Shown piece by piece: positions 1 to 6,249 of a stretch of DNA of 6,702 nt; position 1 is the stretch's first letter, and each line of letters begins with the position of its first letter. The stretch is from CAWVVV01 sp964629165 (GTDB taxonomy: Bacteria > Verrucomicrobiota > Verrucomicrobiia > Opitutales > Oceanipulchritudinaceae). The notes under the pieces were generated by a model. That model was not told where the DNA came from, did not search any database, and saw only the letters and a program-made list of their open reading frames with translations. Made by a program: the position numbers and the translations under genes. The DNA lies in contig CAZVQJ010000159.1 of the NCBI GenBank assembly GCA_964629165.1, positions 1-6,702 of the forward strand, written 5' to 3'.

Positions 1-329
1 GGGAGGTTTCCATCTTCATTTCCCTTTTCCGTTCGGAAATGGCATGGGTGGTGGCACCCGCCGTCGCGGGGATCGTCATTTCCGCAATCTATGGGCTCCG
101 TGCCGTGTCGCGCATCTTTTTTGGCGATGCGAAGATGACTTACACCGGCGGCGATCTCACCGGCGCCGAGAAATGGCCTGCGGCGCTGCTCCTCGTTGCG
201 CTGCTGGCGGTTGGTCTCTGGCCCCGCCTGATCTCCGAAGATCTCGACGCGGCGGTGGCAGAGGCCCTTGAACCGGCCCGCACCGTCTACGATAACCGTT
301 CGCTCGAAACCGTCTCCACAGAGCCTTAA
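1..329 (+). CDS. nuoM: NADH-quinone oxidoreductase subunit M, C-terminal part (5' end outside window)
   Basis: This is the last 108 or so residues of an antiporter-like membrane subunit of respiratory complex I, which couples NADH:quinone electron transfer to proton translocation across the inner membrane. The reading frame is open from the first full codon at position 3 to the TAA at 327-329. It shows a hydrophobic helix (AWVVAPAVAGIVISAIYGL), the short basic and aromatic motif RAVSRIFFG typical of the NuoM/NuoL/NuoN superfamily, a polar loop, a final helix (WPAALLLVALLAVGLWP) and an acidic tail. The similarity alone would not fully separate NuoM from NuoL. The assignment to NuoM rests on nuoN following 10 bases downstream on the same strand, the usual order at the end of nuo operons. 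Roughly the first four fifths of the protein lie outside the window. Confidence 0.85.
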   Translation, partial: EVSIFISLFRSEMAWVVAPAVAGIVISAIYGLRAVSRIFFGDAKMTYTGGDLTGAEKWPAALLLVALLAVGLWPRLISEDLDAAVAEALEPARTVYDNRSLETVSTEP

Positions 330-339
330 TCTGCCCGCG

Positions 340-1848
340 ATGAACCCGAATCCCGCAGACTTTCAGGTCGCCCACGAGTGGCGCATGATCCTTCCAGAGA
401 TCATCCTCGGGCTCACCGCCCTTGCGTTGCTTGTGCTCGAAGTCCTCGTTCCTGCCTTGAAGCGCTGGTTGCCCCACATGGCCATCAGCGTGCAGGCGCT
501 GCTCGCGTTTTACGTCGGGTGGAGCGCCCTTGGTGCCCCCCGGGGGGAGCCGGTTCTGCTCTTCGGAGGGATGCTTGAGCAGACCTCGCAGACAGATCTC
601 TATCGCTGCTTCTTCTTGTTCGCCGGAGCCATTGTTTCCCATCTCGGCCTCGTTTTTCTGAGGAATCGGCCGCTGTCGCGCGTCGAGTTCTTCCACATCC
701 TGCTGATCGTCAACGGGAGCATGCTCCTGCTGGTCCAGAGCGCGCATTTTGCGATGCTCTTTGTGGCGCTGGAAACGCTGACAATCGGATTCTATATCCT
801 CGTCTCATACGACCGGCAGAGCAGTTTCTCGCTCGAAGCAGGCTTGAAATTTCTCATCATGGGAGCGCTCAGCTCGGCGATCATGCTCTTTGGCATCGTC
901 TTTCTCTTCGGGGCTGCGAGCGATCCCGCGATCGGTGCCGGGATCACACAACCCATGCAATTCGGCGGGTTTGCCGAGGCCATGCAGTCCACGGCGGGTG
1001 CTTATTCTCTCTACGCCCTCATCGGCGCCGGATTTGTCCTCGTGGGAGTGGCTTTCAAAATCGGGCTCGTTCCGTTCCAGATCTGGATTCCGGATGTTTA
1101 CCAGGGAGCGCCTACGCCGGTGACGGCGTTTCTTGCGGTTTCGTCAAAGGCGGCCGGTATCCTCGTCCTGCTGAACCTGGTCCAGGGGCCCTTTCGGGAT
1201 CTTGGGATTGTGACCGTCCCCCTCCTCACGGTTTTCACGGCGGCGACGCTTGTGTTCGGCAACTTTGCCGCCCTTCCGCAGCGCAATGTGAAACGACTTC
1301 TCGGGCTGTCGGGAGTGTCTCATGCCGGGATTCTCCTTCTGGGCGTGCTCGCTTCCCGCAGCGAACCATGGCTCGTTCCAGTGATCTTTTTCTACCTCGT
1401 CGTTTACGCCCTCGCCTCGTTTGGGGTATTTGAGGTCATGGCCCACGTTGGTCCGGCGGCGGAAGACGCCGATCAGGAGTTTGAAGATTACAGTGAGTTG
1501 CTTCAGCGCCAGCCGCTCCTGGGCGGAGCATTGGTGGTGGGCCTGGGAAGTCTTGCGGGTATCCCCCCGCTTGCCGGATTTGTCGCGAAGGCCCTGATTT
1601 TCTACGGGGCTCTTCGGGCGGAAATGTACGGGCTCCTCGCACTCGCCATCTTTGGCGTCGTGTTATCGATTTACTACTACTTTGGGTGGATGCGTTCATC
1701 CGTCACGAAGACGCTTTTCCCGGAAGAAAATCGGGGAGAAACCCGCGTGCCCAACGCAGGATCGAGGATCCTTCTCTATGGGCTGAGCGCCCTTTCGATT
1801 CTCTTCGGTCTTTACCAGGGCTTCTTCAGTTTTGCACCGTGGGGGTGA
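340..1848 (+). CDS. nuoN: NADH-quinone oxidoreductase subunit N
   Basis: Complete inner-membrane, antiporter-like proton-pumping subunit of complex I, 502 residues and many hydrophobic segments. Superfamily residues are visible, numbered from the ATG at 340: Glu145 in ALETLTIGFYILV, Lys170 in LEAGLKF, Lys240 in FKIGLVPF, PDVYQGAPTPVTAFLAV at about 251-267, Lys270 in SSKAAG, Lys318 in NVKRLLGLSGVSHAG and Lys417 in GIPPLAGFVAK. By motif alignment these correspond to E. coli NuoN Glu133, Lys158, Lys217, Lys247, Lys295 and Lys395. The position matching E. coli His224 is Gln247, which is unusual compared with E. coli. The ATG at 340 is preferred because it follows the nuoM stop by 10 bases and gives a normal N-terminus. 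The in-frame TTG at 268 would overlap nuoM, and ATG 385 is a less likely alternative. No good Shine-Dalgarno sequence precedes 340, so coupling to nuoM translation is likely. It is probably the last gene of the nuo operon, since the next gene is convergent. Confidence 0.95.
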   Translation: MNPNPADFQVAHEWRMILPEIILGLTALALLVLEVLVPALKRWLPHMAISVQALLAFYVGWSALGAPRGEPVLLFGGMLEQTSQTDLYRCFFLFAGAIVSHLGLVFLRNRPLSRVEFFHILLIVNGSMLLLVQSAHFAMLFVALETLTIGFYILVSYDRQSSFSLEAGLKFLIMGALSSAIMLFGIVFLFGAASDPAIGAGITQPMQFGGFAEAMQSTAGAYSLYALIGAGFVLVGVAFKIGLVPFQIWIPDVYQGAPTPVTAFLAVSSKAAGILVLLNLVQGPFRDLGIVTVPLLTVFTAATLVFGNFAALPQRNVKRLLGLSGVSHAGILLLGVLASRSEPWLVPVIFFYLVVYALASFGVFEVMAHVGPAAEDADQEFEDYSELLQRQPLLGGALVVGLGSLAGIPPLAGFVAKALIFYGALRAEMYGLLALAIFGVVLSIYYYFGWMRSSVTKTLFPEENRGETRVPNAGSRILLYGLSALSILFGLYQGFFSFAPWG

Positions 1849-1850
1849 TC

Positions 1851-1864
1851 CGGGGCCGGCCCCG
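1851..1864. repeat. Perfect 14-base GC palindrome between convergent nuoN and folA
   Basis: CGGGGCCGGCCCCG is its own reverse complement and lies three bases after the nuoN stop and 14 bases before the end of folA. As RNA it could fold as a five-pair stem with a CCGG loop from either strand. There is no T-run on either side, so it is not a standard intrinsic terminator. It could still slow polymerase or protect 3' ends where the two transcripts meet. Confidence 0.5.
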
Positions 1865-1878
1865 CGGCGGCGGACCCG

Positions 1879-2361
1879 TCAGGCATTTGCGCGATAGTGG
1901 CGGATTTCGAATTCGGGCGTGTCGCGGAGCGTTTCGACGAGCGTGAACTGATCCTCGAAGGGCGGAAACCAGCGGTCTCCTTCCGGTTCCATTTTGACCA
2001 CTGTCAGGTAGAGGTCGCTCACCCGGTCCATGGCGGCGCGGTAGATTTCCGCTCCACCAAACACCCAGATCTCACCGGCGGCGGGAAACGTTTCGAGTGC
2101 CTCGAGGGAAGGCAGGACAACGCAGCCGGGGATCGCCGTGACGGAGCGTGAAATGACGACGTTCTCACGGTGGGGAAGGGGGCGGCCCATCGATTCAAGC
2201 GTTTTACGGCCCATCGCGATCGTCTGTCCCCGCGTACATGCTTTCACCCACTGGAAGTCCGCCGGCAAGTGCCACGGGATGGCATTCCGATGACCGATGA
2301 CGCGGTTCCGCGCCATGGCAGCGATCGCCTTCCATCGGCGGTTCGGGGGCTTCCGGGACAT
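1879..2361 (-). CDS. folA: Dihydrofolate reductase
   Basis: NADPH-dependent reduction of dihydrofolate to tetrahydrofolate in the cytoplasm, the target of trimethoprim-type antifolates. The 160-residue length matches the family (about 159 in E. coli). Visible motifs are the Met20-loop region ARNRVIGHRNAIPWHLPADF at about 17-36, with the catalytic acid at Asp35 (E. coli Asp27), the NADPH-binding segment IAMGRKTLESMGRPLP, NVVISR, and the second nucleotide motif IWVFGGAEIY. The ATG at 2361 adds a short basic leader (MSRKPPNRR) before the first strand WKAIAAMARN. A GAAGG lies about 12 bases upstream, rather far for a ribosome site. The gene is 53 bases downstream of thyA on the same strand and probably shares its transcript. 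FolA recycles the dihydrofolate that ThyA produces. It ends with TGA, convergent to nuoN. Confidence 0.96.
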   Translation of the reverse strand: MSRKPPNRRWKAIAAMARNRVIGHRNAIPWHLPADFQWVKACTRGQTIAMGRKTLESMGRPLPHRENVVISRSVTAIPGCVVLPSLEALETFPAAGEIWVFGGAEIYRAAMDRVSDLYLTVVKMEPEGDRWFPPFEDQFTLVETLRDTPEFEIRHYRANA

Positions 2362-2380
2362 GGTGCAACAGTACCTTCGA

Positions 2381-2395
2381 ATTCCGTTCCGGAAT
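2381..2395. repeat. Inverted repeat in the thyA-folA intercistronic gap
   Basis: ATTCCG-TTC-CGGAAT is a perfect six-base inverted repeat with a three-base loop, in the 53-base gap between the thyA stop and the folA start. On the minus-strand transcript it forms a small hairpin beginning 20 bases before the folA ATG. No U-tract follows it, so termination is unlikely. It could affect mRNA processing or the relative expression of folA. Confidence 0.45.
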
Positions 2396-2414
2396 CAATC
2401 TCTTCCAACCACGG

Positions 2415-3293
2415 TCAGACCGCGATGGGCGCCTTGATGGCAGGATGCGGTTCGTATCCGGCGAGTTCAAAATCTTCGAAGCGGAAGTCCTCGAGCTTCT
2501 GGACGGCCGGGTTCAACTTCATCGTGGGAAGCGGACGGGGAGTGCGCCCGAGTTGCTCTTTTACCTGCTCCACGTGATTCGAATAAATGTGAACATCGCC
2601 GAACGTGTGGATGAACTCGGCTGGTTTCAGCCCCGTTACCTGGGCGACCATCATCGTGAGCAGACTGTAAGACGCGATGTTGAAGGGAACCCCCAGAAAA
2701 AGATCGGCGCTACGCTGGTAGAGTTGGCAGGAAAGCTCGCCCGCGTCTTCGTCGACCCAAAACTGAAAGAGCGCGTGGCAGGGCGGCAGGGCCATTTGAT
2801 CCAGCTCCCCCGGATTCCAGGCAGAGACGATGTGACGGCGGCTTGCCGGATGATTCCTGATCGAAGTGACAACCTCGGAAAGCTGATCAATCCGCCGGCC
2901 ATCGGGCGCGCGCCAGTCCCGCCATTGAGCACCATAGACGCGGCCGAGCCCGCCGTCCTCCCGCGCCCACTCATCCCAGATACGAACCTTGTTATCCTGG
3001 AGATAGCGCACATTCGTATCTCCCGCGATAAACCAGAGCAGTTCGTGGATGATCCCGCGCAGGTAGAGTTTTTTGGTCGTCACAAGGGGAAATCCTGCGC
3101 GGAGATCGAAGCGGCACTGCGCTCCAAAGCGGGACCAGGTGCCGACTTCCGTGCGATCCATGCGATATTTGCCGTTGTCGAGCACGTCGCGAAGGAGATC
3201 GAGATAGTTCTGCATGGGCAAGGCGAGGTTGGGGGACCCTTCAGGCGTGTCAATCGTGGCGCGCCGGAGCGGAGAAATCCGGAGAATCGCCAT
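2415..3293 (-). CDS. thyA: Thymidylate synthase (ThyA type)
   Basis: Converts dUMP to dTMP using methylene-tetrahydrofolate, yielding dihydrofolate, in the cytoplasm. The protein matches E. coli ThyA almost end to end: RTEVGTWSRFGAQCRFDLR, FPLVTTKKLYLRGIIHELLW with GDTN following, VSAWNPGELDQMALPPCHALF, LYQRSADLFLGVPFNIASY, DVHIYSNH, and the end FEDFELAGYEPHPAIKAP. The catalytic Cys of PPCH is codon 2778-2780, which is residue 146 if counted from the Met at 3215, exactly the E. coli number. I place the start at ATG 3293 because AAGGAGA sits six bases upstream, whereas 3215 has no ribosome site. This adds 26 residues (MAILRISPLRR...LALP) before the conventional N-terminus, giving 292 rather than 266. 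The start at 3215 remains possible. The frame is open back to a GTG at 3398, but that lies inside the tRNA-Gly gene. folA follows 53 bases downstream, an apparent two-gene thymidylate operon. I see no convincing promoter on this strand in the 75 bases up to the tRNA gene. Confidence 0.95.
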   Translation of the reverse strand: MAILRISPLRRATIDTPEGSPNLALPMQNYLDLLRDVLDNGKYRMDRTEVGTWSRFGAQCRFDLRAGFPLVTTKKLYLRGIIHELLWFIAGDTNVRYLQDNKVRIWDEWAREDGGLGRVYGAQWRDWRAPDGRRIDQLSEVVTSIRNHPASRRHIVSAWNPGELDQMALPPCHALFQFWVDEDAGELSCQLYQRSADLFLGVPFNIASYSLLTMMVAQVTGLKPAEFIHTFGDVHIYSNHVEQVKEQLGRTPRPLPTMKLNPAVQKLEDFRFEDFELAGYEPHPAIKAPIAV

Positions 3294-3306
3294 GAAAACT
3301 CTCCTT
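3294..3306 (-). promoter_or_regulatory. Strong ribosome binding site for the upstream thyA start
   Basis: Read on the minus strand, AAGGAGA is followed by GTTTTC and then ATG at 3293. It is the clearest Shine-Dalgarno sequence in the window and decides for the longer ThyA N-terminus over the Met at 3215, which has only cytosine-rich sequence before it. Confidence 0.7.
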
Positions 3307-3320
3307 CCCGCGAGAATTGG

Positions 3321-3349
3321 TTGACATTGCCTCCCACGATTCCGATACC
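3321..3349 (+). promoter_or_regulatory. Probable sigma-70-type promoter for tRNA-Gly
   Basis: A perfect -35 TTGACA at 3321-3326 is followed by a 17-base spacer and a weak -10 GATACC at 3344-3349. This predicts a start near 3356, about a dozen bases before the mature tRNA at 3369, a normal 5' leader for RNase P processing. The -10 matches only three of six consensus bases, so the call rests mainly on the -35, the spacing and the position. Confidence 0.45.
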
Positions 3350-3368
3350 ACCACGCTTTCCATTGGAT

Positions 3369-3444
<76 letters not shown>

Positions 3445-3607
3445 TTTTTTCTTTAACGGGTGCCGTCTCCGAGGAGTTTTGTCGAGCACCTGGGGCGCAC
3501 AGGGCACGATGCGTCCGGACTTGCCAGGGCGGGAGCGAGTCACCCTGATCTCCTGGAGAAAAGGTGCCTCCGGCGGGTTCGCGGGGTGGCAAGCCTTCGG
3601 CTTAGCG
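3445..3607 (+). promoter_or_regulatory. Leader upstream of the lipoprotein operon with alternative pairings and a start-proximal hairpin
   Basis: This 163-base gap lies between tRNA-Gly and the first lipoprotein gene. GTGCC occurs at 3460-3464 and 3564-3568, and either copy can pair with GGCAC at 3503-3507. Likewise GCACC at 3486-3490 can pair with GGTGC at 3459-3463 or 3563-3567. A separate hairpin, AAGCC-TTC-GGCTT at 3591-3603, ends four bases before the ATG at 3608, and there is no Shine-Dalgarno sequence. The arrangement could be a structured regulatory leader, but I recognise no known riboswitch consensus and all pairings are short. No strong promoter is visible, so read-through from the tRNA promoter is possible. 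Confidence 0.3.
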
Positions 3608-5065
3608 ATGGGATCCTTCAAGTTCAGCAATAGCCAGCGATGGCGCTGCCGGAGTGGCGTTTTCTTCGCTTTCGCCGCTCTTTTCGGAACGAGCGGGTGT
3701 GGGACCTTCGGCGACCTCTTTGTTCCCGATGTCCATCCGGATCGGGCCCGGGATTATCGGGAAGCGGTTGAATCGCGTGAGGCCCGAGCCATGAGGGGAG
3801 CGGCCAAACGTGCACTCGGACGGAGCGAGGATGCCAGCGGGTTGCTCTACACGATGGAGGCGGCCCGGCTCTACAGCCTCGCGGGCGACTTCGAGGAAAG
3901 CATCCGTCTCTTCGAGGCCGCCTCGGATCGCTTCGAGGGAGAGCGGCAGCAACCGCTCTTCCGGGTCTCGGAAAACCTTCTGGGCGCCGCCGCCCTTGCG
4001 ACGAGTGACCGCGCATTGCCCTACGAGAGCGCCGGCTACGAGCGGTTCATGGCTCACAATCTTCTCGCCCTCGACCATATCCGGACTGGCCGTCTGGATT
4101 TTGCCCAGATCGCCCTCAATGGGGCTCTTGCGGAACAGGACTACCTGCGGACCAAGTATGCTCATCTCGACGAAGCGGTCGCGCAATCGATGCAACAGTC
4201 GTCCGTCCGTCCGGGAGCCGTCCAGAATGCTTACGAGGGGGAAGCTGCCCGCCTGCGATCGAACGCAGCGGAAGCCCTGCGTCCCTACCAGAACGCCTTC
4301 ACGTCTTATCTTTCAGGCATTCTTTTTGCCGTCTCGGGTGACCGGGATCGTGCGGCCATCGCGATGCGGGCAGCGGGTCGTTTGTATCCGGAGAATCCCT
4401 ATATTGCCGAGTCTGTGCAGGAGGCCGGCATCCGCGCGCATCCCGACGATGTACTTGTCGTCGTCTGCCTCGAAGATGGATGGATCCCGATGAAACAGGC
4501 GGTTGGACTGCCGTTCTTCTGGGGGGGGACGATCCTGCAGGTGGTGGTGCCCACCTACGGCAGCCGCGGGTCGCGTCGGGTATCGCCCGCCTTTGTTTTC
4601 GATGGGGAACCCCTTGGGCGGACGGCGATCATCGGCGATCTCGATGCCCAGGCACGCCAGGAACTGGCGGACGCCTATCCGCGCATCGTATTGCGGCAGG
4701 CCCTGCGCCTCATCACCAAATATCAGGTGCAGCAGCAACTGGAGCAGGAGCATGCCTTCGCGGGCTTCGCCGCGCAGGTTTTCAACCTGCTGACGGACCA
4801 GGCCGACGAGCGGAGCTGGTTGACATTGCCCGCCCGGCTGGAGGTCGCGCACTTCTCGGTCGCTCCCGGCCAGCATCGTCTGGGGCTGGCGGGAGAGGGC
4901 ATCGATGGGGTGGAAGCCACCCTCGACCTTCCGCCCGGGAGCACGATTTTCCTGCTCGTCACCCGGACTCACCGGGCTCTCTATCAGGACTGGGCATTAT
5001 TTGACTCACAGGGGCGGTCCTTGCAGAATGATCCCCCTATCACCTCCAGCACTACACGGCCATGA
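3608..5065 (+). CDS. COG3014 family TPR-like lipoprotein
   Basis: A 485-residue predicted lipoprotein of unknown function. It has a basic n-region (RWRCRS), a hydrophobic stretch (GVFFAFAALFGT) and a lipobox TSGC with Cys31. Gly at +2 would favour the outer membrane by the E. coli sorting rule. Helical repeat-like segments lie at about 79-110 (with AGDFEESIRLF), 144-178 (YERFMAHNLLALDHIRTG) and 230-264 (SYLSGILFAVSGDRDRA). The C-terminal half is a separate conserved region with a beta-rich part (ILQVVVPTYGS), a helical part rich in Gln and Glu, and ERSWLTLPARLEVAHF at about 401-416, which I recognise from COG3014 proteins. The ATG at 3608 places the signal peptide correctly; the in-frame ATG at 3509 would put 63 residues before the Cys. 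The stop overlaps the next start by four bases (ATGA). With the neighbouring YcfL and LpoB proteins it probably belongs to an envelope or peptidoglycan-linked module, but its molecular role is not known to me. Confidence 0.88.
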   Translation: MGSFKFSNSQRWRCRSGVFFAFAALFGTSGCGTFGDLFVPDVHPDRARDYREAVESREARAMRGAAKRALGRSEDASGLLYTMEAARLYSLAGDFEESIRLFEAASDRFEGERQQPLFRVSENLLGAAALATSDRALPYESAGYERFMAHNLLALDHIRTGRLDFAQIALNGALAEQDYLRTKYAHLDEAVAQSMQQSSVRPGAVQNAYEGEAARLRSNAAEALRPYQNAFTSYLSGILFAVSGDRDRAAIAMRAAGRLYPENPYIAESVQEAGIRAHPDDVLVVVCLEDGWIPMKQAVGLPFFWGGTILQVVVPTYGSRGSRRVSPAFVFDGEPLGRTAIIGDLDAQARQELADAYPRIVLRQALRLITKYQVQQQLEQEHAFAGFAAQVFNLLTDQADERSWLTLPARLEVAHFSVAPGQHRLGLAGEGIDGVEATLDLPPGSTIFLLVTRTHRALYQDWALFDSQGRSLQNDPPITSSTTRP

Positions 5066-5547
5066 AGAGATTTTATCGGACAGCGACCCTCTTGACGGTT
5101 GTCGCCAGCTTCTTTGCAGGTTGTCAGACCTCCGGTCCGATCGTGCGAAATGATTCGCCGGGCGATGTCTATGTGCAGGCGCACGTGGGAGTGGGACTCG
5201 TTATCGACGGCATGTTCAACGCCGATGGGACCCTCGACCGGCCGGAATCGCTCGGCCAGAGCTTCCGCGGGACGGATGTGCGACTGCTCGATCTACGCAG
5301 TGTGCCCAGTGAGGCAGGTTTTGTGCAGGTCCAGGCGACGGTGGAGAATACAAGCCGCTCCCGGGAGCGCATCGAGTTTCGCTATCGCTGGATCGACCCG
5401 AACGGAATGGAGATTGCCCAAGGGAGCAGTGGCTGGCGCTCGGAAACCCTTGAAAGTCGCGAACAGCGCGCTCTCACCGGAGTAGCCCGCTCACCAGATG
5501 TGCGTGCGTTCCAGCTTTTTGTCCGCACCTACGAACCCCGAAAGTAA
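5062..5547 (+). CDS. ycfL: YcfL family (DUF1425) lipoprotein
   Basis: A 161-residue predicted lipoprotein with signal sequence MKRFYRTATLLTVVASFFAGC (Cys21) and Gln at +2, consistent with outer-membrane sorting. The C-terminal part from about residue 70 looks like the DUF1425 fold: VQVQATVENTSRSRERIEFR, then YRWIDPNGMEI, a conserved-looking Trp in SSGWRSETL, and ALTGVARSPDVRAFQLFVR. The segment at about 38-68 (with VGVGLVIDGMFNADGTL) is extra compared with E. coli YcfL, which is about 125 residues. In E. coli ycfL lies directly before lpoB, and the same order is kept here. The start is fixed by the ATGA overlap with the upstream gene. No ribosome site is visible, so translation is probably coupled. 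The function of the family is not established. The domain resembles a small periplasmic beta-sandwich, which is inference only. Confidence 0.87.
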   Translation: MKRFYRTATLLTVVASFFAGCQTSGPIVRNDSPGDVYVQAHVGVGLVIDGMFNADGTLDRPESLGQSFRGTDVRLLDLRSVPSEAGFVQVQATVENTSRSRERIEFRYRWIDPNGMEIAQGSSGWRSETLESREQRALTGVARSPDVRAFQLFVRTYEPRK

Positions 5548-5555
5548 CGTCTTCG

Positions 5556-6158
5556 ATGAAACTATCTCTGATCCTCATTACCGTTTCAGCCCTGCTCCTG
5601 GCGGGATGTTCTTCGCCGGTTCGCCGGGCCGACCCGACGGATCCGTCCACACAGACGTTCCAGCTGGGCCAGGCGGATGTGAACGAGCTCGTCAAAACGA
5701 TGGTGGATTCCATGCTGACATCCCCCGCCGTCGCCCGTTTCACTGCACAGGAACGGCCCGTCATCGTCGTAATTCCGATGCGCCTCGATGCGGCCACGCT
5801 CACCGACACCCGGATCAATACGCAGGCCCTGACGACCCTCGCCCGGGAGCAGATTCTCAATAGCGGGCTTTTCCGCTTCGTTGATGCCGCGCGGCGGGCG
5901 GACTTGGCCGCCGAGATCGAATATCAGCAGGAAAGCGGCATGGTCGATCCGGCGCAGGCTGCACAGAGCGCACGGCAGATCGGCGCCAACTACATTCTGG
6001 AGGGCACGATCAGCGGGTTTGACGCTCGCACCGAAAAATCCCGGCGCGTCGGTTACGTTGTGTCCATGACCCTGCAGAATATCGAGACCGCCGAGATCGT
6101 CTGGCAGAAGACCGACCAGATCGCAAAGGAACAGACCCGCGGACTCTTTGGCTGGTAA
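5556..6158 (+). CDS. lpoB: LpoB-type penicillin-binding protein activator lipoprotein
   Basis: A 200-residue predicted lipoprotein with a classic lipobox, LAGC (Cys18), and Ser at +2, so probably outer-membrane anchored and facing the periplasm. In E. coli, LpoB reaches through the peptidoglycan to stimulate the bifunctional synthase PBP1B. The globular domain starts at about residue 38 and shows RPVIVVIPM, a helix ALTTLAREQILNSGLFRFVD, EYQQESGMVDPAQAAQSARQIGANYILEGTISG, VSMTLQNIETAEIVW, and the C-terminal FGW ending that I know from many LpoB/COG3417 proteins. The link between Cys18 and this domain is only about 20 residues (rich in Pro, Asp and Thr), much shorter than the proline-rich linker of E. 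coli LpoB. The gene starts eight bases after ycfL, with only a weak GAAAG upstream, so coupling within the operon is likely. No PBP gene is in the window to identify its partner. Confidence 0.9.
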   Translation: MKLSLILITVSALLLAGCSSPVRRADPTDPSTQTFQLGQADVNELVKTMVDSMLTSPAVARFTAQERPVIVVIPMRLDAATLTDTRINTQALTTLAREQILNSGLFRFVDAARRADLAAEIEYQQESGMVDPAQAAQSARQIGANYILEGTISGFDARTEKSRRVGYVVSMTLQNIETAEIVWQKTDQIAKEQTRGLFGW

Positions 6159-6249
6159 GGGGTGGATCCCGGTTGTCGGGTGCCAAGAACGCGGAGGGAG
6201 GGGCGGACCAGGATTTCCTGGAACACCGGGCGTCCATTTGGCCTCGGGA
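6159..6249. other. Short convergent gap without a clear terminator
   Basis: These 91 bases separate lpoB from the converging small membrane protein gene. A five-pair hairpin CCAGG-ATTT-CCTGG lies at 6208-6221, but it has no T-run on either side. I see no gene here. Confidence 0.4.

Noticed and set aside
157..747. Minus-strand open frame of 196 codons opposite nuoM and nuoN
   Set aside because: It lies wholly antisense to conserved complex I genes and encodes a charged low-complexity sequence without domains.
3521..3549. Promoter-like pair TTGCCA and CCTGAT with a 17-base spacer before the lipoprotein operon
   Set aside because: The -10 matches consensus at only three positions and no other support exists, so it is no better than chance in this region.
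4817..4830. A 14-base match (TGGTTGACATTGCC) to the tRNA-Gly promoter region at 3318-3331, including TTGACA
   Set aside because: It lies inside the conserved RSWLTLPA coding segment of the COG3014 gene, no -10 follows at the right distance, and no wider repeat surrounds it. It is most likely coincidence.
6208..6221. Hairpin CCAGG-ATTT-CCTGG between lpoB and the small membrane protein gene
   Set aside because: The stem is short and no T-run follows in either direction, so it does not qualify as an intrinsic terminator.
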